25,000 bases of DNA from Eubacterium sp. (GCA_015655975.1 DVEP01000019.1:1-25000), one strand, 5' to 3'; counted from the first letter of the stretch, positions 15,486 to 23,110 are shown. Program-made: numbers and translations. The notes: generated by a model from the sequence alone, not told the origin.

Positions 15486-15983
15486 ATGTCAAACATTACT
15501 AACGAACCAAAAAACAAATTAAAACTCCTCCAAACAATCAGAGGTCAACTTGAACAAAGAGCGATTTGGCTTGCCCTTCTTTCTCAGGAAGCGGAAAGAA
15601 AAGGATTGGATATAAGCGAATTTGGTCAGGAATCAATAAATCAGTGCGGAATAATGCAGGGTAAAGACTTGGCAAAAGGCAGTACAGACCTGCGAGACCT
15701 TCGCAAGCGTCTGTTCTCAAAAGGTGCAAGAATTGTTTTTGAAATGGACCTTTTAGAAAGCACAGAAGACAAACTTTCTTTAAACTTCCACTACTGCCCT
15801 CTTGTAAAAGGCTGGCAAAAAATGGGACTGAGCGACGAGGAAATTGCCCGTCTTTGCGACACTGCAATGTGCGGAGACCACGCTATTGCAAGACAATTCG
15901 GTGCCGAACTCCATCTCGGTAAAGTTATTGCAAAAGGTGCTCCTATTTGCGAATTGCGTTTTGTAAAAGAAAAAAAAGACTAA
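15486..15983 (+). CDS. L-2-amino-thiazoline-4-carboxylic acid hydrolase family protein
   Basis: This 165-residue cytoplasmic protein resembles the ATC-hydrolase family, whose name comes from the Pseudomonas enzyme that opens L-2-aminothiazoline-4-carboxylate on the way to cysteine. The recognisable core is the segment YCPLVKGWQKMGLSDEEIA (about 98-116), then LCDTAMCGDHAIA and GKVIAKGAPICELRF at the C-terminus. Cys99, Cys119, Cys124 and His126 are candidates for metal binding or catalysis. It starts 20 bp after the desulfidase stop with a TAGGAG ribosome site, so the two are co-transcribed. Most family members in Clostridia have no tested activity; the pairing with a cysteine desulfidase is the main hint at function. 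Confidence 0.8.
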   Translation: MSNITNEPKNKLKLLQTIRGQLEQRAIWLALLSQEAERKGLDISEFGQESINQCGIMQGKDLAKGSTDLRDLRKRLFSKGARIVFEMDLLESTEDKLSLNFHYCPLVKGWQKMGLSDEEIARLCDTAMCGDHAIARQFGAELHLGKVIAKGAPICELRFVKEKKD

Positions 15984-16063
15984 AATAAAATATACTAAAA
16001 AGCAGTCAACTTTAATTTTGCTGACGAGTACCCTTTTCTTCTTTTAAAATGTACAACAAACAA

Positions 16064-16122
16064 AAAGCCCAATCAAGAGTGCAAAGCGCCGTCATTGGCG
16101 GCACGGCTCTTGACAGGGCTTT
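16064..16122. terminator. Nested hairpin, probable terminator after the desulfidase operon
   Basis: Three concentric stems: AAAGCCC/GGGCTTT outside, CAAGAG/CTCTTG next, and GCGCC with GGCGG(C) at the tip. Flanking A and T tracts suit termination in either direction. The elaborate, GC-rich form in an AT-rich gap suggests it could also be a dispersed repeat. The rest of the 301-bp gap (15984-16284) holds only the DUF1697 promoter. Confidence 0.65.
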
Positions 16123-16211
16123 TCCTTTTCTGTGGTGGGTAGCCAAGAGGAAGAAAGAAGAAGTGTGCATTTTTGTTCCATAGAAAAATGCTAAGGATAT
16201 GCTGATTTTTA

Positions 16212-16240
16212 TTGTAGCGGATATATGGAACTGTTATAAT
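16212..16240 (+). promoter_or_regulatory. Promoter of the DUF1697 gene
   Basis: A perfect TATAAT (16235-16240) with an extended -10 TGT just before it; the -35 TTGTAG (16212-16217) is weak, at 17 bp. Confidence 0.6.
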
Positions 16241-16284
16241 ATGAAATGAAAACAAATTAAAATTCATGTAAAGGTAATGGTGTT

Positions 16285-16824
16285 ATGAAAAGATATATTG
16301 CATTTCTTCGAGGTATAAATATCAGCGGAAAAAATAAAATTTCAATGGCAGAACTCAAAAAGAATTTTGAAGAACTTGGTTTCGAGGAAGTTAAAACATA
16401 CCTAAATAGTGGCAATGTGATTTTTTTGAGTGATGAAGAAAATATAGGGAAATTAACAATTCAAATTGAAACCATGATAAAGGAATATTTTGGATTTGAT
16501 ATACCTATCTTTTGTTTATCCAAAGAAGAACTTGAAGATATTTTACAAAATGCTCCTGATTGGTGGGGCAACGAAAATAAAGAAATTTATGACAATTTGA
16601 TTTTTATTATGCCCCCTGCCACGTTTTCTGATGTTTTCAATGAAATTGGAGAACCAAAAGAAGAATTAGAAAAGATAAGAAATTATAAAGATGTTATTTT
16701 TTGGTCTTTTAGTCGAAAAGATTATCAAAAAACAAATTGGTGGTCTAAGACAACAAGTACAAATATTAGTGGAAAGCTGACAATAAGAACAGCAAATACA
16801 ATTAGAAAACTGGCTAAAATGTAA
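16285..16824 (+). CDS. DUF1697 family protein
   Basis: This 179-residue soluble protein begins KRYIAFLRGINISGKNKI and has SMAELKKNFEELGF and TYLNSGNVIF, which together mark the DUF1697 family. No enzyme activity is established for the family. The C-terminus carries KTNWWSKTTSTNISGKLTIR, also typical. The start follows AAAGGTAATG with a spacer of several bases. It is a lone gene with its own extended -10 promoter and terminator, in the most accessory-looking part of the window, near a tyrosine recombinase. DUF1697 genes are patchily distributed, so recent transfer is plausible but not shown. Confidence 0.9.
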   Translation: MKRYIAFLRGINISGKNKISMAELKKNFEELGFEEVKTYLNSGNVIFLSDEENIGKLTIQIETMIKEYFGFDIPIFCLSKEELEDILQNAPDWWGNENKEIYDNLIFIMPPATFSDVFNEIGEPKEELEKIRNYKDVIFWSFSRKDYQKTNWWSKTTSTNISGKLTIRTANTIRKLAKM

Positions 16825-16867
16825 TTACTTTTTTAACCACAGTTTATATTTCATACCCATACACACA

Positions 16868-16899
16868 AAGCAGTTAGTCTTAGGATTGACTGCTTTTAA
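16868..16899 (+). terminator. Terminator after the DUF1697 gene
   Basis: A 12-bp stem AAGCAGTTAGTC/GATTGACTGCTT with two wobble pairs, a TTAG loop and TTTT. Confidence 0.75.
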
Positions 16900-16933
16900 A
16901 AAAGACACCATTTAGGTATAATGATGTCTTTTT
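16898..16933. terminator. Second hairpin, back to back with the first
   Basis: AAAAAGACA (16899-16907) pairs with TGTCTTTTT (16925-16933) and ends in a T tract. It follows the DUF1697 terminator directly, giving a double terminator. Confidence 0.65.
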
Positions 16934-16962
16934 GGGGTTATTTTATAGGTCATATCAAGGCT

Positions 16963-16997
16963 CATTCAATCGTGGTAAATTCGTGGTAAAATGAATG
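16963..16997. repeat. Tandem 10-bp repeat within an inverted repeat
   Basis: TCGTGGTAAA occurs twice (16970-16979 and 16981-16990, period 11 bp), flanked by CATTCA (16963-16968) and TGAATG (16992-16997). A small hairpin (17003-17030, CTATACTT/AAGTATAG) follows. The arrangement lies 155 bp before a tyrosine recombinase gene and might be a recombinase arm or core site, or the scar of an element. The remainder of the 327-bp gap (16825-17151) holds the two terminators and a promoter. Confidence 0.4.
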
Positions 16998-17083
16998 GTT
17001 TTCTATACTTCAAAATGCTTGAAAGTATAGTGTTTATGCGGATAATCGAAAATTAGATATAAAATTTAAAATAAATATTCTAT

Positions 17084-17111
17084 TTGATTTAATTTTCAAT
17101 TTATGTATAAT
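17084..17111 (+). promoter_or_regulatory. Promoter of the tyrosine recombinase
   Basis: TTGATT (17084-17089), a 16-bp spacer and a perfect TATAAT (17106-17111). A second TATAAT at 17132-17137 is too near the start codon and lacks a -35. Confidence 0.6.
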
Positions 17112-17151
17112 TAGATTATAAAAAAATTTTGTATAATAAGCGGAGAGAAAA

Positions 17152-18132
17152 ATGAAAAAAAGCGAACTTTCGGAACTTCCTCAACTTGTCCAAGAGTATT
17201 TGAACTATTTAGATGCAGTAAAAAGTCAGTCAGAATTAACAATACTTGAATATGCAAGTGATTTAAGAACTTTTTTTAGATTTTTAATCAGAATAAAAAA
17301 CAATATTTCGGAAAATGTTTCTGATGAAAATTTGGTTATAAAAGACATTGATATTGAATTTATTAAGAATATTAAGTTGACGGACGCATATTCTTACTTG
17401 GTTTATTGCAAAAATCAAAGAAAAAACAGCGAAACTACAAGAGCGAGAAAAGTCATTGCCATACGAAGATTTTATCACTATATTTGCGACAAATGCGGAT
17501 ATATAAAAGATAATCCTATGAAAACTTTGGATATTCCGAAAACTAAAAAATCCCAGCCGAAATATCTCACTCTTGAAGAAAGCGAAAAACTTTTAAGCGT
17601 TATAGACGGCAAAAACAAAGAACGAGATTATGCAATAATAACATTGTTTTTAAATTGCGGAATGCGACTTGCCGAACTTGTGTCTATCAACTACAATGAT
17701 ATACGAACTGACGGTTCAATAACAATTACGGGAAAAGGAAACAAACAAAGAACAATATACTTAAACAATGCTTGCAAAAATGCCATACAGGAATATATGA
17801 AAGTCAGAAAAAACGACGGTGTAAAAACTCGCGCCTTATTCCTTAGTTCCCGAAACAGCAGAATAAGTCCGAAGACAGTACAACACATTGTTTATACATA
17901 TTTAGATAAAGCAGGATTCGGAGACAGAGGACTTTCCGTACACAAACTGCGCCATACGGCAGCAACGCTGATGTACCAATACGGAGATGTGGATTTGCTT
18001 GTACTCAAAGAAATTTTAGGACACGAAAATCTCGGTACTACAGAAATCTATACTCATTTGGCAAACGACGCTGCAAAAAAAGCCATTGAATCGAACCCGC
18101 TTGCATCTGAAAAACAAAGTTTCAAAGATTAG
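17152..18132 (+). CDS. Tyrosine recombinase (XerC/XerD-like)
   Basis: This 326-residue site-specific recombinase has an N-terminal SAM-like core-binding domain (about 10-125) and a C-terminal catalytic domain. The catalytic set is complete: Arg172 (CGMRLAEL), a Lys in TGKGNKQR, His264 and Arg267 (HKLRHTAAT), His291 (LGHENLGTT) and Tyr300 (EIYTH). It is slightly longer than typical XerC/XerD (about 300) because of an N-terminal insertion around 45-65. It could resolve chromosome dimers or be the integrase of an element. The spoIIM-like neighbour recalls B. subtilis, where xerD lies near spoIIM, and favours a Xer role; the nearby repeats favour an element. The start follows GGAGAG. The stop is 5 bp from the converging gene, with no terminator between. 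Confidence 0.9.
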   Translation: MKKSELSELPQLVQEYLNYLDAVKSQSELTILEYASDLRTFFRFLIRIKNNISENVSDENLVIKDIDIEFIKNIKLTDAYSYLVYCKNQRKNSETTRARKVIAIRRFYHYICDKCGYIKDNPMKTLDIPKTKKSQPKYLTLEESEKLLSVIDGKNKERDYAIITLFLNCGMRLAELVSINYNDIRTDGSITITGKGNKQRTIYLNNACKNAIQEYMKVRKNDGVKTRALFLSSRNSRISPKTVQHIVYTYLDKAGFGDRGLSVHKLRHTAATLMYQYGDVDLLVLKEILGHENLGTTEIYTHLANDAAKKAIESNPLASEKQSFKD

Positions 18133-18137
18133 TAAGT

Positions 18138-18731
18138 TTAAAGTGAAATTATTGAACTTACGGCAGTTGTAAGCAACGAATTTAATAATGATATTAAAAT
18201 TACAATTACGGCATAGACCGCAAATTCTTTCAAATATGTTTTACTTAAAGTGTTGCTGAAATTGCCTTGCTTAAAAGACGCGTTAAATAACACCCTGCTC
18301 ATTTCTATACTGTTGCAAACTGTAATTATTTGAACTGCTACAAACAGAGAAGCGCCCGGTAATATCATTAAAATTGTGTACCCTATCCCCTTTATAGCAT
18401 AAGTTGAGTAAAAGTAACTTATTTTGACTGCATTTATAAGACCTGTAAAAAACGGAATGAGCGCTACTATAGGTGTACCCAAAGAACACATACCAAACAC
18501 AAGCGTCATGGCAAACAGTGAAAAGTACAGACAAAAATCGTTTGAAAACTGTTCAATAAAAGTTTTGTTTTTGAAGGACAGCAGCTCCTCCGCCAACGAT
18601 TTTAAGTTTTCTGAATCTATACTGTAATAACAAATTGAGCCTGCAATCAGTCCGAAAACATATATCACAATAGTTATGATTACTATTTGATTATTCTCAA
18701 TAAACTCTGTAAATCTGATTTTATTTTTCAA
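18138..18731 (-). CDS. SpoIIM-like (stage II sporulation protein M family) membrane protein
   Basis: This 197-residue protein has about five hydrophobic helices (near 18-36, 65-85, 88-108, 113-135 and 168-192). The middle segment, LGTPIVALIPFFTGLINAVK followed by IKGIGYTILMILPGASLFVA, has the layout of SpoIIM/DUF95 proteins. SpoIIM is part of the SpoIID-SpoIIM-SpoIIP machine that removes peptidoglycan during forespore engulfment. The start is TTG at 18731, directly after the TAA of the upstream gene, with AAGGTG inside that gene's last codons, so the two are translationally linked. It ends the queA-tgt-yajC-TIGR04086 cluster. The match is by pattern and context, so a related non-sporulation protein is possible. 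Confidence 0.7.
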   Translation of the reverse strand: MKNKIRFTEFIENNQIVIITIVIYVFGLIAGSICYYSIDSENLKSLAEELLSFKNKTFIEQFSNDFCLYFSLFAMTLVFGMCSLGTPIVALIPFFTGLINAVKISYFYSTYAIKGIGYTILMILPGASLFVAVQIITVCNSIEMSRVLFNASFKQGNFSNTLSKTYLKEFAVYAVIVILISLLNSLLTTAVSSIISL

Positions 18732-19130
18732 TTATTTCACCTTAAATTTTTGTTTTTTATTGACACCTAAAATTCCGCCTATTGCACCGAAAATTAATAC
18801 TAATATAACTTTAAAGCCAAAGTTAGCAAAGTTTCCGTTCGACACAATGACTGTAATCAAAAGATACAATAGAAGCGGAATTTGACTTACAGTGCCGATT
18901 AAAATTCCGTTGCTTTTTATTTTTTTTGTAACAAAAAACGATGAAATAAAAGAAATCAATACTACTGTTATATAGGAAAACTTATTTAAAATTTCTATAT
19001 CTAAATCTAAATAGTATGTAACTGCGCTGAAAATTGCGGACAAGGACAACAAGCACACTCCTTGTATTAAAATGTCTGATACCAACAATTTTAAAAGAAA
19101 AGATTTAGAACTTATTTTGATTTTAGCCAT
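18732..19130 (-). CDS. TIGR04086 family membrane protein
   Basis: This 132-residue protein has four hydrophobic helices and a short basic C-terminal tail, and matches the TIGR04086 family (B. subtilis YrzE type) in length, topology and the closing motif FGAIGGILGV. Its function is unknown. In many Firmicutes it lies next to yajC and tgt, as here, which strongly supports the call. The ribosome site is GGGGG, 7 bp before the ATG, and is contained in the 3' arm of a hairpin, suggesting translation control. It touches the spoIIM-like gene without a gap. Confidence 0.85.
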   Translation of the reverse strand: MAKIKISSKSFLLKLLVSDILIQGVCLLSLSAIFSAVTYYLDLDIEILNKFSYITVVLISFISSFFVTKKIKSNGILIGTVSQIPLLLYLLITVIVSNGNFANFGFKVILVLIFGAIGGILGVNKKQKFKVK

Positions 19131-19137
19131 AACAAAA

Positions 19138-19166
19138 CCCCCGTATCTATTAAATAGATATGGGGG
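19138..19166 (-). promoter_or_regulatory. Hairpin burying the ribosome-binding site of the TIGR04086 gene
   Basis: In the minus-strand transcript CCCCCATATCTATT pairs with AATAGATACGGGGG (14 bp, one mismatch of the wobble type, minimal loop). The GGGGG arm is the Shine-Dalgarno sequence; TTTTGTT and the ATG follow. The hairpin could hide the ribosome site, act as a weak attenuator within the operon, or protect a processed 3' end of yajC mRNA. Confidence 0.65.
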
Positions 19167-19193
19167 TAAATTTGATTATATACCAAACGGCGA

Positions 19194-19628
19194 TTATTTG
19201 TTTTCTTCAGTTGAAGAATTTTTGTCATTGATTGATTTTTTGCCGTTCTTTTTAGCTTCTTTCTTTTCTTTTGCAGCCTGGCGGGCAGCTTCAACTTCTT
19301 TTCTGTGCTGTTCAAACTTTGTTTTGTTTGTATTTACGGCAGTACGAAGAATTTTCATCTTATTTCTGTCTGCGCCTGTTTCAATGACAATTTCATCGTC
19401 TTTAATTGTAACAACTCTGCCGATAATACCGCCGATTGTAATGATTTCATCGCCGATTTCAAGAGAAGCTCTCATAGCCTGTTCTTCTTTTTCTCTTTTT
19501 CTCTGCGGTCTAATCATAAAGAAATACATTACAGCGAACATAAGAACAAGCATAAGAATCATAGAAACCTGTGAACCTGCTCCCGATGCAGCGCCCGAAG
19601 ATGCTGCTAAATTAATAAAATCAAACAT
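19194..19628 (-). CDS. yajC: Preprotein translocase subunit YajC
   Basis: This 144-residue protein is the small single-span partner of SecDF in protein export. One helix (about 21-40) ends in the family's FMIRPQRKREKE motif, followed by a small beta domain (LEIGDEIITIGGIIGRVVTI, about 54-75) typical of YajC. The C-terminal third (about 100-144) is a charged, Lys/Glu-rich tail longer than in many YajCs. The start follows AGGAGG. It lies 67 bp downstream of tgt in the usual queA-tgt-yajC order. Confidence 0.95.
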   Translation of the reverse strand: MFDFINLAASSGAASGAGSQVSMILMLVLMFAVMYFFMIRPQRKREKEEQAMRASLEIGDEIITIGGIIGRVVTIKDDEIVIETGADRNKMKILRTAVNTNKTKFEQHRKEVEAARQAAKEKKEAKKNGKKSINDKNSSTEENK

Positions 19629-19695
19629 TTGATATTCCTCCTAAATATTATACTTGCATATTATAAATTATAACATATTTTTTTGCAAGTGTTTT

Positions 19696-20826
19696 TTAAA
19701 TTCTTGTGTCTAATTTAACACAGTATTCATTTTTGAAGTCTAAAAACTCATTATTTTCAATGCTTTGTCGTATTTCAGACATTAAGTTGTTGTAAAAGTA
19801 TAAATTGTGCATTACGGCAAGACGCATTCCGAGCATTTCCCCGCTTTTCAAAAGATGTCTGATATATGACCTTGAATAATTTTGACAAGTCGGACAGTTA
19901 CACTTTTCATCAATAGGTTTTTCATCTTTTGCATACTTCAAATTGTTTATGTTAATAATTCCGTTTTTGGTAAACAAATGTCCGTGCCTTGCGTTTCTTG
20001 ACGGCATTACACAGTCAAACAAATCTACACCTCTGCTAACACCTTCAATAATATTGCCCGGTGTACCGACTCCCATCAAATAGCGTGGTTTGTCAGCAGG
20101 CAAATAGGGCTCTACGGCAGAGATTATTCTGTACATATCTTCTTTAGGTTCTCCTACTGCAAGTCCACCGATTGCATAGCCGTCAAGTCCCAGAGAAGCA
20201 ATATCTTTTGCGTGCGATATTCTTAAATCATCAAAAGTACAGCCTTGATTTATGCCAAAAAGCAATTGATTTTTATTTATTGTTTCAGGCAAAGAATTGA
20301 GCCTCTGCATTTCTTTCTGACATCTTTCAATCCACCTTGTTGTTCGCTCGCAAGACTGCTTTGAATATTGATATTTTGCAGGATTTTCAACGCACTCGTC
20401 AAAAGCCATAGCAATTGTTGACGCTAAATGCGACTGTATTTGCATGCTTTCTTCAGGTCCCATAAAAATCTTTCTGCCGTCTATATGAGAATTGAAAGTT
20501 ACGCCTTCTTCTTTGATTTTTCTCAATTTGGCAAGTGAAAAGACCTGAAATCCGCCGCTGTCCGTTAAAATCGGTCGGTCCCAATTTGTAAATTTATGCA
20601 AACCGCCCATATCATATATTAACTCGTCAGACGGTCTTACATGCAAATGATATGTATTGCAAAGCATAACTTGGCAACCGATATTTTTCAAATCAACAGT
20701 TGACAGTCCGCCTTTGATTGCGGCAGAAGTTGCTACATTCATAAAACCCGGTGTCTGAACAGTTCCGTGTACCGTTTCAAATACTGCCCGTCTTGCATTT
20801 TCACATTTTTTGATTACTTTAAACAT
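19696..20826 (-). CDS. tgt: tRNA-guanine transglycosylase (queuosine synthesis)
   Basis: This 376-residue enzyme exchanges guanine-34 of GUN-anticodon tRNAs for preQ1. The (beta/alpha)8 signatures include Asp89 in ILTDSGGFQVFSL, GINQGC, GLAVGEP and GVDLFDCVMPSRNARHG (about 266-282), which carries the catalytic nucleophile. The zinc site is complete: Cys309, Cys311, Cys314 and His340, with the same spacing as E. coli. Its substrate is handed on to QueA, encoded 13 bp upstream, so the two are translated from one mRNA. No preQ1 riboswitch is visible upstream of the operon. Confidence 0.98.
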   Translation of the reverse strand: MFKVIKKCENARRAVFETVHGTVQTPGFMNVATSAAIKGGLSTVDLKNIGCQVMLCNTYHLHVRPSDELIYDMGGLHKFTNWDRPILTDSGGFQVFSLAKLRKIKEEGVTFNSHIDGRKIFMGPEESMQIQSHLASTIAMAFDECVENPAKYQYSKQSCERTTRWIERCQKEMQRLNSLPETINKNQLLFGINQGCTFDDLRISHAKDIASLGLDGYAIGGLAVGEPKEDMYRIISAVEPYLPADKPRYLMGVGTPGNIIEGVSRGVDLFDCVMPSRNARHGHLFTKNGIININNLKYAKDEKPIDEKCNCPTCQNYSRSYIRHLLKSGEMLGMRLAVMHNLYFYNNLMSEIRQSIENNEFLDFKNEYCVKLDTRI

Positions 20827-20839
20827 ATCCGATTAACTC

Positions 20840-21865
20840 CTACTCTATAAACATTGCGTCTCCGAAAGAGAAAAATCTATACTTCATTTCAACGGCAGTA
20901 TTGTATGCGCTCATAATATTGTCGTACCCTGCCAATGCACTGACAAGCATTATCAAAGTGCTTTCAGGCAAATGAAAATTTGTAATAAGAGCGTCAATAC
21001 ACTTAAATTTATAACCGGGATAAATAAAAATAGATGTATCATCGTCATCTTCACATATACAATTATTTTTAGAAGCAACACTTTCGAGAGTTCGGCAGGA
21101 AGTTGTGCCGACCGCAATCACTCTTTTGCCGTTTTTCTTTGTTTCGTTTATTAAATCTGCTGTTTCTTTTGAAATATGATAGTGTTCTGTATGCATTAAA
21201 TGATTTTCTATATTTTCTTCCTTAACGGGTCTGAAAGTTCCGAGACCCACATGAAGTGTAACATAACCGATTTTAACACCTTTTTTCTGTATTTCTTCAA
21301 GCAGTTCATTTGTAAAGTGAAGTCCTGCGGTAGGTGCGGCTGCCGAGCCCAATTCTTTTGAATAAACAGTTTGGTATCTTTCTTTATTTTCGAGTTTTGC
21401 TTTAATGTACGGCGGCAAGGGCATTTGTCCGATTTCGTCCAATACGGCATAAAAATTGCCCTCGTACTCAAACTTCACAATTCTGTTGCCGTTGTCCAAA
21501 ACATCTTCAACAGAACCTTTCAAAGTGCCTTCTCCAAAAGTAAACTTTGTACCTTTTTTAGCTCTTTTACCGGGTCCTGCAAGACACTCCCACAAATCTT
21601 TTTCGATTTGTTTAAGCAACAAAAACTCTACAACTGCGCCTGTTTCTTCTTTTGTACCGTAAATTCTTGCCGGTATTACCCTTGTATCATTTAATATAAG
21701 GCAGTCCCCTGCATTTAATTCATCTGCAATTTCGTGAAATATCTTGTGTTTCATATTGCCTGTTTCTTTATCGAGAACTAAAAGTCTTGAAGAATCTCTC
21801 GGTGTAACGGGCGTCTGCGCAATCAATTCTTCGGGTAAATTATAATAAAAATCTGAAGTCTTCAA
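20840..21865 (-). CDS. queA: S-adenosylmethionine:tRNA ribosyltransferase-isomerase
   Basis: This 341-residue enzyme transfers and isomerises the ribosyl part of SAM onto preQ1-modified tRNA, giving epoxyqueuosine. Family motifs are the opening FYYNLPEELIAQTPVTPRD, LILNDTRVIPARI, CLAGPGKRAKKG, SAAAPTAGLHFT and HVGLGTFRPV. The start is TTG at 21865, 6 bp after GAGGA; the next candidate starts would cut the conserved N-terminus. It heads the cluster queA-tgt-yajC-TIGR04086-spoIIM-like. It uses SAM, made by metK in this window. No clear promoter could be assigned in the AT-rich region shared with asd. Confidence 0.98.
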   Translation of the reverse strand: MKTSDFYYNLPEELIAQTPVTPRDSSRLLVLDKETGNMKHKIFHEIADELNAGDCLILNDTRVIPARIYGTKEETGAVVEFLLLKQIEKDLWECLAGPGKRAKKGTKFTFGEGTLKGSVEDVLDNGNRIVKFEYEGNFYAVLDEIGQMPLPPYIKAKLENKERYQTVYSKELGSAAAPTAGLHFTNELLEEIQKKGVKIGYVTLHVGLGTFRPVKEENIENHLMHTEHYHISKETADLINETKKNGKRVIAVGTTSCRTLESVASKNNCICEDDDDTSIFIYPGYKFKCIDALITNFHLPESTLIMLVSALAGYDNIMSAYNTAVEMKYRFFSFGDAMFIE

Positions 21866-21909
21866 TTTAATTCCTCACTTGACAGATAATTTTAACTTAA
21901 ATAAAAATA

Positions 21910-21939
21910 TTGACATATATATATAATAAGTGATATTAT
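21910..21939 (+). promoter_or_regulatory. Promoter of the asd-dapA-dapB operon
   Basis: A perfect TTGACA (21910-21915), an 18-bp spacer and TATTAT (21934-21939). The 80-nt leader has two small hairpins, CACAT-TACG-ATGTG and ACTTG/CAAGT; the latter is followed by AATTTTTT and could be a weak attenuator. Confidence 0.65.
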
Positions 21940-22024
21940 ATTTTAAACACATTACGATGTGCGACTAATATTATATTCTAAAACTTGGTATATTACAAGT
22001 AATTTTTTATAGGAGGAATATTAA

Positions 22025-23110
22025 GTGGAAAGAAAGTATAAAGTAGGTATTGTCGGAGCTACCGGCATGGTAGGTCAGAGATTTGCTACACTTCTTGAAA
22101 ACCATCCTTGGTTTGATGTTGTTTGCCTTGCTGCAAGTTCAAGAAGCGCAGGCAAAACATATAAAGAGGCTGTCGGCAAAAAATGGTGTATGGACAAAGA
22201 TATTCCTGAATCAATGAAAGATATGATTGTGATGGACGCGACAAACGACATTGAAAAAATCACATCTATAGTTGACTTTGTTTTTTGTGCAGTTGATATG
22301 AAAAAAGATGAAATCAAAGCACTTGAAGAAGAGTATGCTAAGCACGAGTGTCCTGTTGTTTCAAACAACTCGGCTCATAGATTTACTCCTGATGTTCCGA
22401 TGGTAGTTCCGGAATTAAACGCTGACCATATCAATGTTATTCCGTACCAAAGAAAAAGACTCGGAACAAAAAGAGGTTTCATTGCAGTTAAGTCAAACTG
22501 TTCTCTTCAAAGCTATGTTCCGGCACTTTTCCCTTTACATGAAAAATACGGTGTAAAAGATGTTCTTGTTTGCACATATCAGGCAATTTCAGGCGCAGGC
22601 AAAACATTTGAAACATGGCCTGAAATGGTTGACAATGTAATTCCTTTCATTGGCGGCGAAGAAGAAAAGAGCGAAAAAGAACCTTTGAAACTTTGGGGTA
22701 AAATCGAAGACGGCGTTATCAAATCTGCCGACAAACCGAACTTCACTGCTCAATGTATTCGTGTACCTGTTTCAAACGGACACTTAGGCGCTGTTTTTGT
22801 TAAATTTGAAAACAAACCGAGCAAAGAAGAAATGATTGAAATTTGGAACAATTTCAAAGGCAGAGCACAAGAACTTGATTTGCCGAGCGCTCCTAAAAAG
22901 TTCCTCAACTACTTCACAGAAGATGACAGACCGCAAATCAAGTCTGAAAGAATGTTGGAAAACGGTATGGCAGTTTCTATCGGTAGATTGAGAGAAGATA
23001 CACAGTACGACTACAAATTTGTATGCTTGAGCCACAACACGCTCAGAGGTGCAGCAGGCGGCGCAGTTTTGCTCGCTGAATTACTTGCTGCCGAAGGTTA
23101 TTTTGAATAA
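22025..23110 (+). CDS. asd: Aspartate-semialdehyde dehydrogenase
   Basis: This 361-residue enzyme reduces aspartyl phosphate to aspartate semialdehyde with NADPH, the branch point to lysine/diaminopimelate, threonine and methionine. The dinucleotide motif is GATGMVGQ (residues 11-18), the catalytic Cys159 is in SNCS, and the catalytic His253 in NGHLGAVFV. The SNCS form and the length place it with the archaeal/fungal-type subgroup rather than the SNCT enzyme of E. coli. The start is GTG at 22025, 8 bp after AGGAGG. It leads an operon with dapA (22 bp later) and dapB. No lysine riboswitch was seen. Confidence 0.96.
   Translation: MERKYKVGIVGATGMVGQRFATLLENHPWFDVVCLAASSRSAGKTYKEAVGKKWCMDKDIPESMKDMIVMDATNDIEKITSIVDFVFCAVDMKKDEIKALEEEYAKHECPVVSNNSAHRFTPDVPMVVPELNADHINVIPYQRKRLGTKRGFIAVKSNCSLQSYVPALFPLHEKYGVKDVLVCTYQAISGAGKTFETWPEMVDNVIPFIGGEEEKSEKEPLKLWGKIEDGVIKSADKPNFTAQCIRVPVSNGHLGAVFVKFENKPSKEEMIEIWNNFKGRAQELDLPSAPKKFLNYFTEDDRPQIKSERMLENGMAVSIGRLREDTQYDYKFVCLSHNTLRGAAGGAVLLAELLAAEGYFE

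Noticed and set aside
16073..16267. A 64-codon minus-strand frame across the nested hairpin
   Set aside because: Half of it is the hairpin itself; there is no ribosome site or recognisable protein, so the hairpin is the better explanation.
16963..17030. CRISPR-like repeat array
   Set aside because: The repeat unit is only 10 bp, occurs twice with a 1-bp spacer, and there are no cas genes.
21866..21960. preQ1 riboswitch upstream of queA
   Set aside because: The minus-strand leader is AT-rich and lacks the short C-rich hairpin and A-rich tail of preQ1 aptamers.
21940..22020. Lysine riboswitch upstream of asd
   Set aside because: The leader is only about 80 nt with two small hairpins; the lysine aptamer needs about 170 nt and a five-helix core.
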